DNA of 64,000 nt, from the NCBI GenBank assembly GCA_018697195.1, contig CM031879.1:42271378-42335377 (forward strand), given 5' to 3'. The stretch is from Certhia americana (Eukaryota; Chordata; Aves; Passeriformes; Certhiidae). Under the pieces are notes generated by a model. The model searched no databases, was not told where the DNA came from, and was given only the letters and a program-made list of their open reading frames with translations. This document shows positions 27,301 to 42,300 of this stretch, piece after piece (the first letter of the stretch is position 1; every line of letters starts with the position of its first letter). The position numbers were made by a program, and so were the translations under genes.

Positions 27301-30300
27301 ACCCTCTGGAGAGAACAAGCAGTTTCTGTAGAGTGGTTCATTTCATTTTTGTATGAATGTCTAAAACAGGGTAGGTAAATTGTACCCTAAAGAACATATT
27401 TCTCCCCAAAGAGTGTAGAGGGGCACTGGGGGGCAGTTGGGGGGATCAAATCTAGAGCTGTACAATGAAGCAGTCAAGTTGGGGATGATGAATTCTGTCC
27501 CAGGCTACCAATTCCTTTGTTACTGGCCAAGCATCTCATATTTGCTTGAGTCCCATTGACTTAATCAAGACCCTCAAGCATATATCAATGCATTGTAATT
27601 AATTTTGATAAGCAGAAGATTTTACTGATTGTTTTCCTGAAGCTTTTTGCAGTTATAACCATATTCCTGTAAAAAAAATCAATAGTGTTCCTGTAAAAAA
27701 TCAATAACTTTAAATAAGTTGAAGTACAGTGTCTGAAGTCAAAGGCACAATAAGGAGGCTAGTATAATTTTATGTATACTTTTAGGTGCACATTAAAAGA
27801 AAATTGTACACATTCAAACAGCATAAATGGTTGGTATAACATTTCACATGCACCTGATAAAGATCTGAAAATCCTGCTAAGTTTCCCTGCCAAATATCAG
27901 GTATGTACACCCAGTTTTATGTGTGTTTGTTTGTTGTGATTTAAAATATGTAATTTTGTTGCTTATTGCAGCTTGTCTTCTTTTGTCACCATGTTCCATA
28001 TATTAGGATCTCTTACCCCAACAATTGGCAAATATCTTGGATATCTCCGTAAGCTGAATGTGTGAATTAGATAGATGTTCTCCTCTCCTATGAAATGTAT
28101 CCTGAAGCTATACTTCATGATGTTAGGTCAAAAATTCAAATATTCACTATGCTAACTTAGGCGATGATTTCATTGAATCACTGTATGAGCTATTTTAATA
28201 TTTCCAGTAACTGTATATCAAGTGCAGTATGGAAGTTCTGAGTTTTGTAACAAGTTAGGAAACATTCACTGGGTCACATATGCTAACACAAATTCTTAAG
28301 TGCTTGATATTAGTCTTTACTCTGTATCTGTTCACAGCACACGCAGCCTTGAACATTTGATTATCAACTATTGTGACTGGCCACTTAATCTGCACACTAT
28401 TGTTTCTGATTTCCTGATTGAATACACTAATGTAATCATATTTGTAAAGCACACTCAGCCAGAAACAAAGGATAATTTATTACAATATAAGTTCTGTTTC
28501 TTAATTAAGTGCTCTTTGGTTATGGATGCAGACAATCTCTCTATGTGAAGATTCTCACGTAAATATTTTTAAAGGAATATAACAGCATATAAGACAGCAA
28601 AATTCCTGCTTTAAAATCCTAAAATTCGTTAAGATTGCTTGCTAACATACCATACAGATCCATTTAATTTCTGGAAGTAAGCAATGCTGTTACTTTCAGA
28701 ACTCTTTCTGTATTGTTTCTTCAGTTGGGAGTCACTCTTCTTTGAGAGTTTACCTAGTGAATTGTCTGCTTTCACCACAAAAATTTTTGTTTTGTGCATT
28801 TCATAGTTTGTCATTTTTTGTAAAAACAAAGTGATGACTTAACAAGTATAACAAAACCCCTCTGTTGTATTCTTGTTTTTATTGTTTTATAGGTTGTTGT
28901 GACTGCAAATGTAAGCAAAATCCTTACTTTCTGTATGATAAAAATTGTAACAGCTGTTGAAATATTTTATGAAAATGTAGTGCTGAAAAATTCATCCTGT
29001 TTCTGCAATCTAACCACTCCGATGATAACTGATAATGGTAGGTTTTACTATTAAATGTATTTAATGCTTATTCACTGTCCTTCCATACTGGGGAGTACTG
29101 CATAAATGCAGGCCTGATAAGTGTGAAAATGCATAATGCTTTTTATTAAATATCATTGAAGAAAAATAATTCATATTTTGACGAGTGATTTGAGTATACT
29201 CACAGTGTTCTTGGTGATTAAAGTTTTGTTAATATGGAATCCTTTGTAGAATAACATTACCCTGTGGCTGGAAGCAGCTTCTTCGGTTGACCCTGTGGCA
29301 GTGCAGTGCTTTAGCATTAGAATATTTACTTACATGATACCATTAATAACTGTCTAAGGAAACTTAAGATAAATGCAATGACAATCAAGCTGTCAGGAGC
29401 AATGGAAGCAGTGTTGGTCTAGTGCTTTGCCTTGACAAATTAACGCATCTTAACTCTAATCTGCAAACAGAATTTGTTTTTGCAAGAAACTGTACTAGCA
29501 TAAATAAAAGGAGAATCTAATTATGAATGTCTGTACAATAAATAATCTTAACATTTAGTTAACTGTTTCAGCCTTAGACACTGTGAGAAAGTGATTGTGC
29601 AGCATAGAGTATTAGCAGAAAGATAGATGGTTCAGGTGCAGCTTGGTGGGTACATTCTTTTGACTTGATTTCATTCATCCTTCTGAATTACTGGTTGAAT
29701 CATTTTGCAATAATTTGCATGCTACTTTGTTCACCAATGGTTCTCAGAGTTAGCTACCTGAGCAGCTTGTATTGGATGCACAATGCTTGTGTTCTGGTAT
29801 GTGTATTTAATGGACAACTACAAGTTTTAGAATGAAGTGGTAAATTACTGAATGTCCAGACTTTTGAGCTGTTCTTTAGGCTTTGGTCTCAAGGCTCAGA
29901 TCATGGTCCTTCACAGTGGAGTCTTATTTGACTAATAGTAGGGCATTCCCTTGCATTTCTTCAAGAGTCTGCATAGAAGTAGAAAGCTTTTCTAAGAGAG
30001 ATTTGCCTTATAACTTCTTAAAGTTGCTTATGTTAGGATGTGAAAGAGAGTTTTAATCTAAACAAAGGAACAGACAGCAAACACAAGGATTCCCACGTGT
30101 TCTTAAGAGACTTGAAGAGGAAACAGAAAATTCAGACAAATGCTTTGCGTCTATCTCTTCCTTAATAATACAGCCCAAAGGACATGTGCAGGTGTCTGAT
30201 TCTCTTGTAAAGCCTTGGTGTAGGGAGAGGAATGAAATGTTACCAAGTATTTTCAAGGACCTGTTGTTCCGAAAAGCTCAGTACTACAAAGAGCTCTCTC

Positions 30301-33300
30301 TCTCGGGGACCCTTGCCCCTGAAAAAGGTTCTCTGGAATATTTGGATCTCAGGAGGCTGTATGGGAAACCCTCCTCCAGCATCACAGAAATGTTGTGTCA
30401 AGATACTGTCCAGCATTGGGAATTGAGAAGGAAAGACTGTCACTAGAAGGTGGCAGCTGGAGTGATATCCATGAGTATTCTGATCTATTAAGCTGTCTTT
30501 AGTAAACACTATTAGTGGATTTTTAAGAGGGAAATGTCCTTTATTGACCAAGTTCCAAAAGCTATGTTTTCTTGTAATTATGCACTATACAGTTGGTTTT
30601 CTGTCTTCACAGACTAAAGCTTTCTCTTAATTCCATTAGCAGGTTTTCAGAGAACAGTTGTTATGGAAGCCAGCTCACCTTGCCTGTGCTTTGAGCCAAA
30701 AATGAGCCCTTTGGCAGTGTTTACCAGAAGGCTGAGGTTAGCATGTGCCTGCCAGTATTACTGCCACTCACATGCTCCTATGAGCTGAGATGTCTTAGCA
30801 GATAATTCAAATGTGAAGTAACATTGACTATTTGTGGTATCTCAGTTTCATAAGAGGATGCACTTGCAAAACTCCTTTAGGTGTTATTTCCTGAAAAAAG
30901 ATTTTGAAAATACCTGCTACTCAGTGCAGTCTCTAATGCATTTTAAAAGGTCAGCCCAGACCGTACAGAAAATAATAGGTTCCATTAATTTCAGCACAGA
31001 CAGAATCAGGAAATATTTGACAGTGTTGTTTTTAAAGTATTTATACAAGCTTAAAAGAAAAGACAAGCTCTGCCAAAAGGAGATAAATTTCTTACTTTTG
31101 CTTACTACTCCTATAAAATGCTAGGAGTGTTTTACTTTTTCTGTAGCTCATAGCTTGACACCTTTCCCATATATTGATTTAGACAAGTGATTTAAGCAAC
31201 TGTGTGTCAACACATCAGATTTCTGCTGATAACTAGATTTCTGGAGATACGGATAAGTGTTTGGTGGAGATTTCAGAATGTCTGTCTACTCATCGACATC
31301 TTTAAGCATAAAAATTCTGTTGAAGTCAGACACTGCTGTCTATTTAGTAAGGTGTTTGAACATATGAATGGTCCCAAGGGCTGTTTCTAACGAGCAGTCC
31401 AGATGACCTTTGCAGTGGGCACCCAAGTGCCATGCTGCCAGTTGGAGGTAGGAGATACCTATATTAACATTTCAGACGTAGCCAAAGGTGGCTTTTGTCT
31501 GAACATGCCAGCCTATGATAAAGACAAAGGTCTCTCTACCTTTGCAAGATAGATATACTTAAAATCTGTGTAGATTTTCTGGATTGAAAAGCTAACTACT
31601 TTCTAGCATGGAGAAGTCAGAAAAGTCTGCAAATATGGGTTTCATTTGATCTCAGGCAGCCATTTATTTTACAGACTACACATCTGCAGGCACACAGATG
31701 AAAGAGACCATGGCTTAAGTGGTATATATCTAATTCTACTGTTCGATGTGGTATTCTGCTCATAAGAGAAGATACTCTTTTCATACCACAGCTGCCAGTG
31801 AATTGTTGGTATAGTAATTGCTAGCTGAAATAATGGCAAATTGACTCATGCAATCATAAAAGATTTAAATAGGATGAAAATTGCTACTGCATAGATTACA
31901 AAAGGAAACTCTGAAACCAAGTCTGTGAGACAGAGAGACAACTATGGTATGGTGAGGTCTCTTGCATTAGAACAGTCTGTTGTGTTAGAAGACTTGAATT
32001 CAGGGTCTGGTTATACCAGAGTGTATATCACTGCGTGCTTTTTTGAGAGATGATTTTATATCCCAGCATCTCAGTAGCATTTCCTTATCTATACCCTGAC
32101 AATAACATTACTTTTATTTGTCATGCAGTGGTGGCATCAAACTTAATTAATATGTGTGTATAAAGTGCTGGCATAACTCAACTGAAGAGTGCTGTGGAAG
32201 GAAAAAACCTGGTTATTTTTATCAGTCAAAAGTGTGAGTGAATGTATATGGGAAGGTGCATACTAAGTACAGAACAGCTACTTTGAGTTTTCAACTCAAA
32301 TTATTTTTGAACAGTTATTTCTTGTAATATCCAGCATGTGCCTAACATGTGCATTTTTCCAGATTGCCTAGTTCTCGAAGCATCACTGTCCTCAAGCTCT
32401 TGGAATATCACACAAACATTTCAGTTGAAAAAGTAAGAGCCTGATTCTTGTTAAAGTTTGTTGTGGGGTTGATGTGTGTGTGTGGGAAAGTGACTAAAGT
32501 CATTCATCATTCTTTTTTTTTTCTTTTTTATTCAGGAACTACTTATCACTAAATATAGTCAGATCTGTTTTCTTGGCCCACTTTCTCCTCCTTCTCTTTT
32601 TTTTTCCCCCCCTTAAAAAGCTACTTCTTCTGATGACTCTCTTATTTAATGGGACTGTGGAAACTAACTGTAGCAGTCATTACAATGACTGAATTTATGA
32701 CAAGTGCCTGAAGAGATAATAAAGGATGTCACAATGACATTAAAATTCTTTTTGTCCTTGGGTAAAAGGTGGGTCCCTGGTACTCAGTATGAGGCCTATA
32801 TTAGAGGAGTCAAGAGATTCTTTAAAATCACTTTGTGAAGCTGTTTTAAATTAGACCCAGATGCAATTTTAATGTGGTCCAGAAGTAACATGAATATAAT
32901 TAAACCAGAAAGTAACATCTAATCTGCTAATAGGAATAATGAATACCTATTCTTCTTTACACATTATTTTTCAGACTCTTTGTTGAGACCTGTCAGAGAA
33001 AGCATTCATGCCCATTACGTGGCCTAACACTTTATGATAAGTGGTTGTTAATATTTAGAAAGATCTAGCTAATACATGCTGTAGGTAACTACAGTGTTCC
33101 CATTCAGAATGCTCCTCCCCTATGCAAAAAGGCTAATTCATAAGCACCTGGGATGAAATAAAACTCTTTGCTTTTTGGAAAGTGGCACATCATTTTCCTG
33201 TCCCTGGAGGAACATGGGGAAGGAGCTGTCTTTCTCTAAATCAGAGCATTTCTCAGCATGTTTGGAGAGGGACCGTGCTGCTCTTGGATCTCTTCCGTAT

Positions 33301-36300
33301 TGATAGAAGCATTGCAAAGCAAGATAGGGACAAACTAGTCTCACAACAGGCATGTATTTTGGTAGATGAAGGCAACAGCAAACTGGCAATACTTTCTAGC
33401 ACAACAAGCATGGAACAGAGGTTCAGACAATCTGGGAAAAAAATCAGTGAAGATTTCCTGCCCTTTTATGGTTAAAAAGTGCTACCTGGCCACTCGTACT
33501 GGAGTATATCACAGTAAAATGTAAATCAAAGTGTTTCCTCTGCTTCCTGCTTTTTTTGAAATTAATTAACTCTCAGCATCTCAATACAGACTGCATTTCA
33601 TACAAAATTTCTTCTCAGAATAAGTAAAGCAGAAAAATACGCTTGGAGGGTAAACGGACTTTTACCCATTTCATTACATGTTTCCTTGGTTGTTCCCTTG
33701 GGTTTATGCTTTTTTCTGTCACTTGAAATTTGATATTCATGACTAAATCTAGATTGAATTCCTGTGTCTTAATAAAACTCTGTTTCTGTGTTACCAGCTG
33801 CTCACGGTGTATACACAAGGGTGAGTGTGCCAGCTGTGAATGGATACGTGTCTCTCCTGTCACCACCTGCCAGGTGAAGTTTGTTGGGGAAAATTGGAAT
33901 CCCCTCTGATGCCTTTTCCTTGTATTTTTTACATCTGAGCAGCAATCTGTCTCTTTTTTTATCCTGACATAGTGAAATGCTTATTTTTTTCCAGGATGAT
34001 TGCAGTGCAACTGCTTCCAAGGGGATCACCACTGTGCAGAAAACAGAGGTTAGTTAGCATTTTAAGATCAGCATTATTAAGCCTCTCTGGGTTGGGGGAG
34101 AAATTTATTTAAAATGAGAGGACTTTAGAGAAAAATAGAGATGTGGATGAGGAGACAGTTGTTTACAAAGGAAGGTAATGCAGAATTTGGATTGATACTA
34201 TTTTTTCTTAGTGCTCTGTTAGTGTTAAAAGGTACCAGCAAAAACTTGTGTTTCAGATGCAGGCATTGAGACAGTGAACACTGCAATTGTCATGTGCCTA
34301 CCTCTAGATGCAGTGTTTACAACACTGCTTTAAATGCCAAAGTCCCTGTATGCTGTATTTTGTCACTCCACAGGAGCCAGCACGCTGAGGGCTGCAACCC
34401 ATGAGCTGACCAACAATAACAAAAACAAAGGAGAACAGTTCAGGCTTAATATCTTACCTAGACTTAAAAGTGTGTTTGAGTTCTGCTGTCACAGACAGTT
34501 CTGGGAAACTAGGCTTCAGAGTCTCAAACCTCTTCCTCATTTTATGCAGCCAGATCACAGCTTCTCCTGAAACATAGCTGCCAGGGGAGCAGAAGGAAGG
34601 GGAGGATGTGCCACCCAGTTTCTGCATAACAGAGAAGTGGCTAGAGGATAAGTCCAGGAACTGAAATCCATGGGTGTTAGTAAACCTCTAGTTCACACTT
34701 TCAGAAAAATTTTCCTTGTTTCCAGGCTGTAGACAAAACTGGAGATGGATCCACACAAGCTGGATCACTGAGAAGGAAGAAGTGTCACTAGTGCTGCCAA
34801 AGTACCTGCTGAATCTGGTTACTGAATTCTCTACAGAATTCATATAGACTATGGTGTGCATACCATCCAAATTATTTGTCTCATAGGCCAGCCCTTTAAC
34901 CTTCTGATTGTAGGTCAGCCCTTCAACCACGAGGTTATCCCTTCATTCTTTATAGAACCAAAATGTTTCTCATAAAACTGAGTGATCTTTTTATCAGTGG
35001 TTGCTTATGACATGCAGGTGTTAGGAAAGAAATGAATAGTGGAGAAAAAATTGACTGATGAGTAAGTACATAGAGATTTGCTGCCTACACTTTTTGGTTT
35101 CTGCTTTGCTGTGAGTGATGCATGGTTGTTATAAATAATGTCTATATTCTTATCTCTAAGTGTTTCATTAGAACTACCCAAACTTTTACCTCTTAAGACA
35201 GGGATTACATCTTAATTCAGCTTCTCAGCTGATGTTTCTTAAATCACAAAATACATCTTGTTTTTCACAGAGACGCGTGGGATTGTAAGACTTGTGCTTC
35301 TGAGCGTTAATATTCGGGATTTGATCTGCATTTAAGGCATTATGTCTGATGAAAGAACAGAGGAAATTCTTCTTTGCTCTGCTTCCAAGTGCATTAATTT
35401 GTCATTGGTAAATAGTTGGAATTGCCTGGGAGATGGCTTTCTTCCACATGCCTTATCTTGGAAAGGCAGTGATGGACAAGGCAGTGAAAGCACCAGAGGC
35501 AGTGCAAAGGCAGATGTTTATTTAGAAGTGATTGATCCATTCAGAGAGCTTGAAATTGCATTTGAAATCCTGCTCTCCTTTGACTGCTTGTGCTTTAAGG
35601 AGAACAAACTGGAGAGTGGAGAAAGAGGATTTGTGTTTTCCCACAACCCCAGCTGAGCATTTAGATTAATATACTTTTTTCAGTGCCAGCCCCAGCCCTC
35701 CTCCTGACTCCAGCTGCTGGTTTCTATGCATGCACCTTCCCCCTCCCCTGTCAGTGCAGCAGTTGGAGTGGTTGGCTTGAGTACGCTTGGCTAGGGAGCC
35801 GATTTGGCTGGAAATAACCGTTATCTTTCAGCAGGCTATTTTTTTGTCTGGGCCAGTTCCCTGATCAGTTCTTTGAGGCCCTGTGTTAGCAATGCAGGAG
35901 TGGCTGTGCCAGAGAGGGACTCCCCAGGGTGGCAGACACTGCTTAACCTGGGCTGCTGCCAGATGCCTCTCTGAGACCTGCAGCCATGCTGGCCACACCT
36001 CTGAGGATGTAGCTGTCATGGTTCACACAGCTCCAGGGAAGCGTTAGGCTGTCCAGGGAGGGGGGAGGAGGCTGCAGCTCAGAAATATGGAACTTTATTG
36101 AAGCTGACAGGGCTGTGCTGATTTACATTACCTGAGGACCTGGTGCACGCTTTCTGTATGTCTCTTTGCATGTTTACACTTTCGTCACATGCCTCACAAC
36201 TAGTGATTTTTATAAATATCCTTCTGCCTCTCTGCAGTAGCCCCTCTTGCCACTGGGCATTGCTCCTCGTGCCATGTGGCAACTGGAAGGTGAGTGGCTG

Positions 36301-39300
36301 TCTGACACTTCGGAAATGAGCACTGCACACCCCAGTGAGGACATTGGGTCCTTCCTGCTTTCAGTGAGGAAATTATTGGTTTCTTTTGTTGCTGAGGCAG
36401 TACTGCAGATTATGGTGGTCAAGCTGGGTGGGAATAGGACTCTTCAGTAGCTGAGGTCATCTTACCTCAGTGCTGTGATGGCACTGACTCCATGAGGCTG
36501 AGGAAGGATGCCACAAGGGAGTCTATGCTGTGTAGCCTCAGGGAGGGCGTGATTTCATCAGGGACTGAAACTTTCTGAGTGAACAATTCTTTCCATGATT
36601 TCTTCATGGTATAAGAGAAGAATCAAGGCAGGTAATCTGAAGCACTCTGTGTTGTGTGGTGCCTGGCAAAGAGACCAGTGGGAGCCCTGAAGCACCGCAG
36701 CATCCACTGCACCCCTGAGCAATGGGTGCCTGGCATTTCCCTCACCAGGGATCACAGCCCTGATGCAGTCTGGGGAATCTCCATGTGTTTGTGTGATGCT
36801 GTGGTATTCTGGTGTATCAGGGCTCCCTGGTGGTTGCCACTGAGAACCCAAAGCAGTGTTTTCCTCCTTTCTGTGGTATTTGTCTTCTGGATTTGTGTGA
36901 GGATATTAACTGTCCTTGGTGCACTGTAGACTGGATACGAGTAGAAGGACAGGGTGCAAGTGAATAGTGGTTTGCTGGCTTTAATCTCATAGATTTCTGC
37001 TTCAGTTGTCCTGTCCCAAGGATTAAACTGATTTCCAGATCATCATGGGAGTGAATTTTCCCCCTCAGGTTGTTTGTGAGGGATTTCCTTTGCCTTGCTC
37101 TAATATCCACACGAGAGGTCATCTTGGAGGCCCTTTTGCAGGCCCTCTGGCCCCAGCTTTTGCACTCTCTGGCCTTTTCCTGAGGCACAAGTTGCAGCTT
37201 TCAATCAGTGGTGACAGATCCCTCATTTGCTCTGGAGTTCTCTGGCGTTCAGTGAACCGTGGTGGCATGTGGGGACCTTTTTTAAATGGTCAGAGTACTG
37301 TGACCCTGATGGTCCCCTCAGGCTACCAGCCCAAAGTTTTAGTGTTGTTTTGGGTACGTGAGATGATTAATGGTGAGAAAACCCTGTGGAATGGACATTC
37401 CTAAAGGCTTTGCACCAGCACCTGTAACAGTCAGGAAGACTGAACTGCTCAGTGAATGTGTCCACAGGTGCACAGTAAAAATCAGGATGATCACAGTGCT
37501 CTAAAACAAATTAAAATAGTAGTTCAGGCAGTCTACAGTTAAGCTAAAAAGGGTTTGCCTGAGAAGGTCACAAACAGTTTGTGGTTTCGCGTGCGTATTT
37601 TCCTGGTTTTTTGAATGTTTCAGTTTGTTGTCTGAAAGAGAGACAGAGAGGAAACCGTCTGTGATTGTAAAACTGGGGAAGCAGCAAAAGTGATTAAACA
37701 TGAGATGCTGTCAAAAGTATCAAGTGAATACAGTAGGGAAAAAATATCTCTTCTTGCTCAATAGTGTTAGTAAGTTAGAATAAGTAAACATAGACAAAGA
37801 AAGCACAGTTTTTCTGCAAGACTGTGACAACATCAGAGCAAACTAGGGTTATTTTTAAATGCTGGAGAACTTCTTAGCGTAAAAATGAGATGCCAAAAGA
37901 CTCCCCCGCAGTTGTTTTGTACCTTTAGTTCTATGTATGACTTTGAAAAGACTTTCTAGTAAAGCTAATTCTGGGGCGCTTTCTCAAATTTTCATTCGAG
38001 GATTTGACCCTGCTTCCCCTTTTCAGGTCACGAAAGATGCCTTCATTTGTTCATCTGATCTCTCATAGTGACAGCACCATGGGTTTTGTCTTGCCTTGTT
38101 TTTTAGTTCTTCAGGGGTCACATGAAATGTATCATTTCAAGCTGGGTTTTTATGCTGCCTACCTTCCAGTATGTCAGCCTGTGATTCCTTTTGGGGAACT
38201 TTGTTATGAGATAAATTGAAACATAAAATACAGGAGGTAAAAATAGTTGGCTTGTAATGAAGTTGTGATTGACAGTACTTTCCAGGATTAAGTTTAACAG
38301 GATTTGAAATCACTAATAAAAATGTATCCCTGTGCCATGAAGTCCACATTCCTGAGTGGTGGTTGTTTTTACAGCTGTTACTTATCTCCCTAGCCTTTTC
38401 ATAACGAGATCTTGTTTTGCTTTCTTTCCTAATAGCATATCAACATACAATCCATTGAACCTTTGTGGATTTCTACATTGGGCAAAAGTGAAATAACAGT
38501 CAAAGGAGAAAACTTTACACGTGCATCAGGCATAAAACTGATACTGACTGGAATCACAGGCTGTAAACCAGATGTGTGAGTTAAACCGAAAAATAACACT
38601 ATTTACTTTACATGGTGAAAATTATGTCCATTTTGCTCTAGCAATACAGTTGTGTGAACAGTTGTCATGTACCTCTCCTCAGCAGAGCAGGGGATGCTCT
38701 GCCCTCCTTTAGTTACACTTCCAATTTAAATTACCAAAGATTGGAAATGAATTTGATGTTTGAGTACAACACAAGAGACAGATGGGTTGTCAGTTCTCTC
38801 AGTAGCAGTAGGACAGTATTGTATCTGTAGCTCTCTGTGCCTTCTAGCAGGCACCAAGAAGTTAGGTCACAGGAAAGCCTCAGATTTTGTCTGAATCTCC
38901 TCTGCTTCAAAATATTCCTCGTATATTCTAGGATTCTGCTTGTAAAGCACAGACACCATGCCAGGGAAGGAAATCTCTCGTACAACAGCTCCTATTTTTC
39001 TCTGTTGATGATCACACAGTGTAAGCCTCTAGATAATTATAAGGCAGTCTTATTCTGAATCAGTTATTTTTCAGGTGCAGCTGCAATGGCTGCCTGTGAT
39101 TAGGAAGCCCATTTTACATAGCTAGCACTTGAAAAAGTAGTGTTCAATTTTTGCTTCAACCATGAATTTTAGGGGACCTCAGGAAAGGAAAGGACAGAAG
39201 GAGGGTAAGACAGGAAGTAGAGAGAAAGAGGAAGGAGTGAAAAAAAGGGAGCAGAGAGAGAAAGAAAAAGAAGAAAGAAAAGGAAAATTAAGATTCTTAT

Positions 39301-42300
39301 TCTTGACTGGTTCACGGACTATGCTGGTAGCATGGAGAAATACACAGTAAACAGCAAAATCACACATTGCATTGCATAGCTTCATCCCAGAGCTGATTAT
39401 AGTGTTTTATGTGATTATTGTGTCACATAGCAACTTCATTCAAAAGATGCCCTACTTTGTCACTTTAACTCCCTGCTCTCTCTTTCCACCTCCATCTGGC
39501 AGCTCAGACAGAGATTCAGTTCTCTTTTCTCCTTATCACTTGCTGTAGGCTATAGGCTTCTTGTAGTAACACCAATGAGTGGCATCTGTGTTTCAGTGTT
39601 TGTTTTCTTTCCTCTCCAGCATTAAAGTCAGAAGTGTGCTAAATGATACACAAATGACATTTGCTCTCCCACCAACACGTAAAGAGGCCAAAAGCATATG
39701 TATCCAGGCTAATGGGAAAAAATGTTCTCCACCAATGACCCTGCATTATGTTTCGCTGCCATCATGTTCTAGAATTACACCAAATACCTCCTGGATCAGG
39801 TAAGTTTGTCTTTTCTGTACTTTTTATGTGTTTATTCAAATATAGTTGCACTGAGCCAATATGAGCCTTCTTCCTTGGCTAGACTATAGCTGAAGCAAGC
39901 TTGAAAGACTGCTGTAACCTGTTGTGTTGGATGAATTTAAGCCTGTGAAGTGATTTAACAGATAGGGTCATAGTAGCTGCAAGATGGATAATGTAGACTT
40001 CTTCTGCCCACCTCAGGTCTCTTTTATAGAAGTCAAAAATAGTCTATTCCTACAAAACCTAAATTCAAAATATGGATAGCATGCATAAATTCTAACTCCT
40101 ATTAAGTTTGATTTCTTGATGCTAATATAGCCTTCATCTGTGAAACAGTATGAAGTATCAATGGATTGGAAGTGAAAATAATCACCATTGTACTTATGTA
40201 CTCATTTTTGCTTTACAATATGATTCCCTTAAGCTAAAAAAGCCCTTCTCAAGCCTTTGCTGTGTTCTGTGGGAGACTCACAGATCTGATGGAAGACTTA
40301 GAGGGTAGTTTTAAAGATATTCTCTGGCACAGCTTTCCACCTGTCCCTCTGCTTTCACAGCTTTTACCTGTTCTCACATTCTGAATCTGATATCTTGTTG
40401 ATTTGAGGTAATGGGTTGGGCTGGCAGCTGCAGCAGCTGAGCAGCCAGGATGCATGCCCTCATCTCCAGGTGAGAGGCAGCTCAGGCAGCTGGAAATTAA
40501 TAATACCTTAAGCCACTCCAACTCTGTACAGCAGAGATTGTGAGCCAGAGCCCTCAGACACAAGCACCATTGTGTGCTGAGACAGATGGTCTGAGCACTG
40601 CCGAGAATGTTTCCTGTGAGGTGCCTGGCACGATGGGTTTGTCCTGAAGAAGGCAAGAATTAAGCACAGGCAGGGCTGCACTGGGGCTGTAAAACACCAT
40701 GATGCCCTTTCTTCAAGACAGAATATTAAATCATGGTCTAGTTCTTTGGCTGCATAAATAGAAAAAAAAATGAAGAGTGCCTGAAAAAGATTATACGTGT
40801 GTATGCAATCAAGTCATGTGGTTTTGGGGTAGCAAAAGTATTTACCAATACATTATGAGGAAAGTGTGGAAGTACACAATATAGCTCCTACCAAAGCTCA
40901 CAATTTGTCTCCTACCAAAGCAAAATGCACTTGAGTAGTTAATTCACAACTGAAACCTTAATGCGGGACGTCTGTAGGAAAACAGATAATATTAACCTGC
41001 CTTTCTCCCCACGTTTGTTTTTGTTTTGTTTTGCTTTGGTTTTTGCAGTGGTGGTCGCAAAATTACTACAACTGGTAGAAATTTTAATGTGGTGGACAGT
41101 GTGATTATTTCAGATGATCAGAGAGCAAACCTCACAGTAAGTCTAAATCTCCTTTATAATACCAAATAGAGGTCTCTTGATGCATTAGGTTTTGTTCCTA
41201 AGGTTTGAGGAGACCTCAATAATTTCCAACCACTTGCAGGGACATGTCAGTCACCCTGCTGAAATAAATATGACCATTTATAGGATTACAATTATACACA
41301 TTCTTAGTACAGAATAACAAATACACATAAGGTGCTCTCCTGCATAATTCCCTGAGGGTTTTTTTTTGTTGTCTAGTGGCTTGCTGCAAATCTGTCCTTT
41401 TTGAGTCTCCCTAGTCTCTGCGTATGGGTATGTTGGAAGAAGGGGTATTATACTTCCCTCTGGCTCTGTGCTGAAAGCCCAAATGGTGCCACTGCCTCAA
41501 TGAGGGGCAGCAGTCTGGAGCTGGTGTTGGGATGAAACCCCTTCTCCAAGGTTGCGAGGAGGTAAGCACTTTGCACCTCAGAGATCAGAACACAGCAGCA
41601 TCACCCAGTGAAGTAAACAATGACCCAGTGCTACAATGACTGTAGCAATGCCCTCTCTCCTCAGGAGTTAAGTTAGAAAGAGTATATACCTAGGAGTGCT
41701 GGAGAGCTTGTCTTACTCTTCTCTTGTCACCTGTGTTGAAGGGAAAGGAGGAAAATTCATTGTCACAATTCCTGTCTCATTGCAGGAAATAGTTACCTTA
41801 GCGGTGAGCAATCAGCCTTAAAGCAGAGTGCAGAGTGTGTGACAAATGCACTTAAAGGTAGACATAGGCTCAACACAGAAATTTTTCCACGTGCTCTGCA
41901 TGCAGCAGATCTCAGAGAAGAGGTTTAGCAGGTATCTGTGTGAAGTCAGGAAGACATTAAAATGAGTTTGAGGGTCTCTGTTTGTAATAGTACCCACTGT
42001 TGAGTATTTAATGACTGGTAGAGCTTTGCTATTGCATTTCTAGGTCTCTAGGTGTCCTGGAAATGCATCTGAGTATCATTATTTAACGCCAAGCCTGAGC
42101 CATGCAACAGAGGGTAAAGTTGTTGATATGATGTTAAAAGTGGATACTACCTTTATACCATGTGTCAAATTACATTATCACCCAGACCCAGTGTTCATTA
42201 ACTACCAGCTGCACACTGAACTGGATCCTGACCTGGAATTAAAAATATATGTAAGTTTCAAAATAATCAACTACAGTACCTAATTTAAAATAGTGCTTGG

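Larger units (their letters stand above)
21544..27785 (+). other. PLXNC1: PLXNC1 intron 4 (6.2 kb)
   Basis: gtatct to tttag. Holds two LTR-like blocks (about 22.32-22.85 kb and 25.50-25.95 kb) and a TC-rich tract. The remainder is AT-rich with no exon seen. Confidence 0.83.

Noticed and set aside
36558..37188. Minus-strand frames in intron 9 as retroviral genes
   Set aside because: No reverse-transcriptase, protease, integrase or envelope motif could be seen, so no viral gene is claimed.
40249..40656. 135-codon minus-strand frame in intron 11
   Set aside because: No recognisable domain, no promoter or splice context; chance frame in a GC-richer patch.
42044..42051. Alternative acceptor eight bases into exon 13
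   Set aside because: Using it shifts the frame and meets a stop within seven codons.
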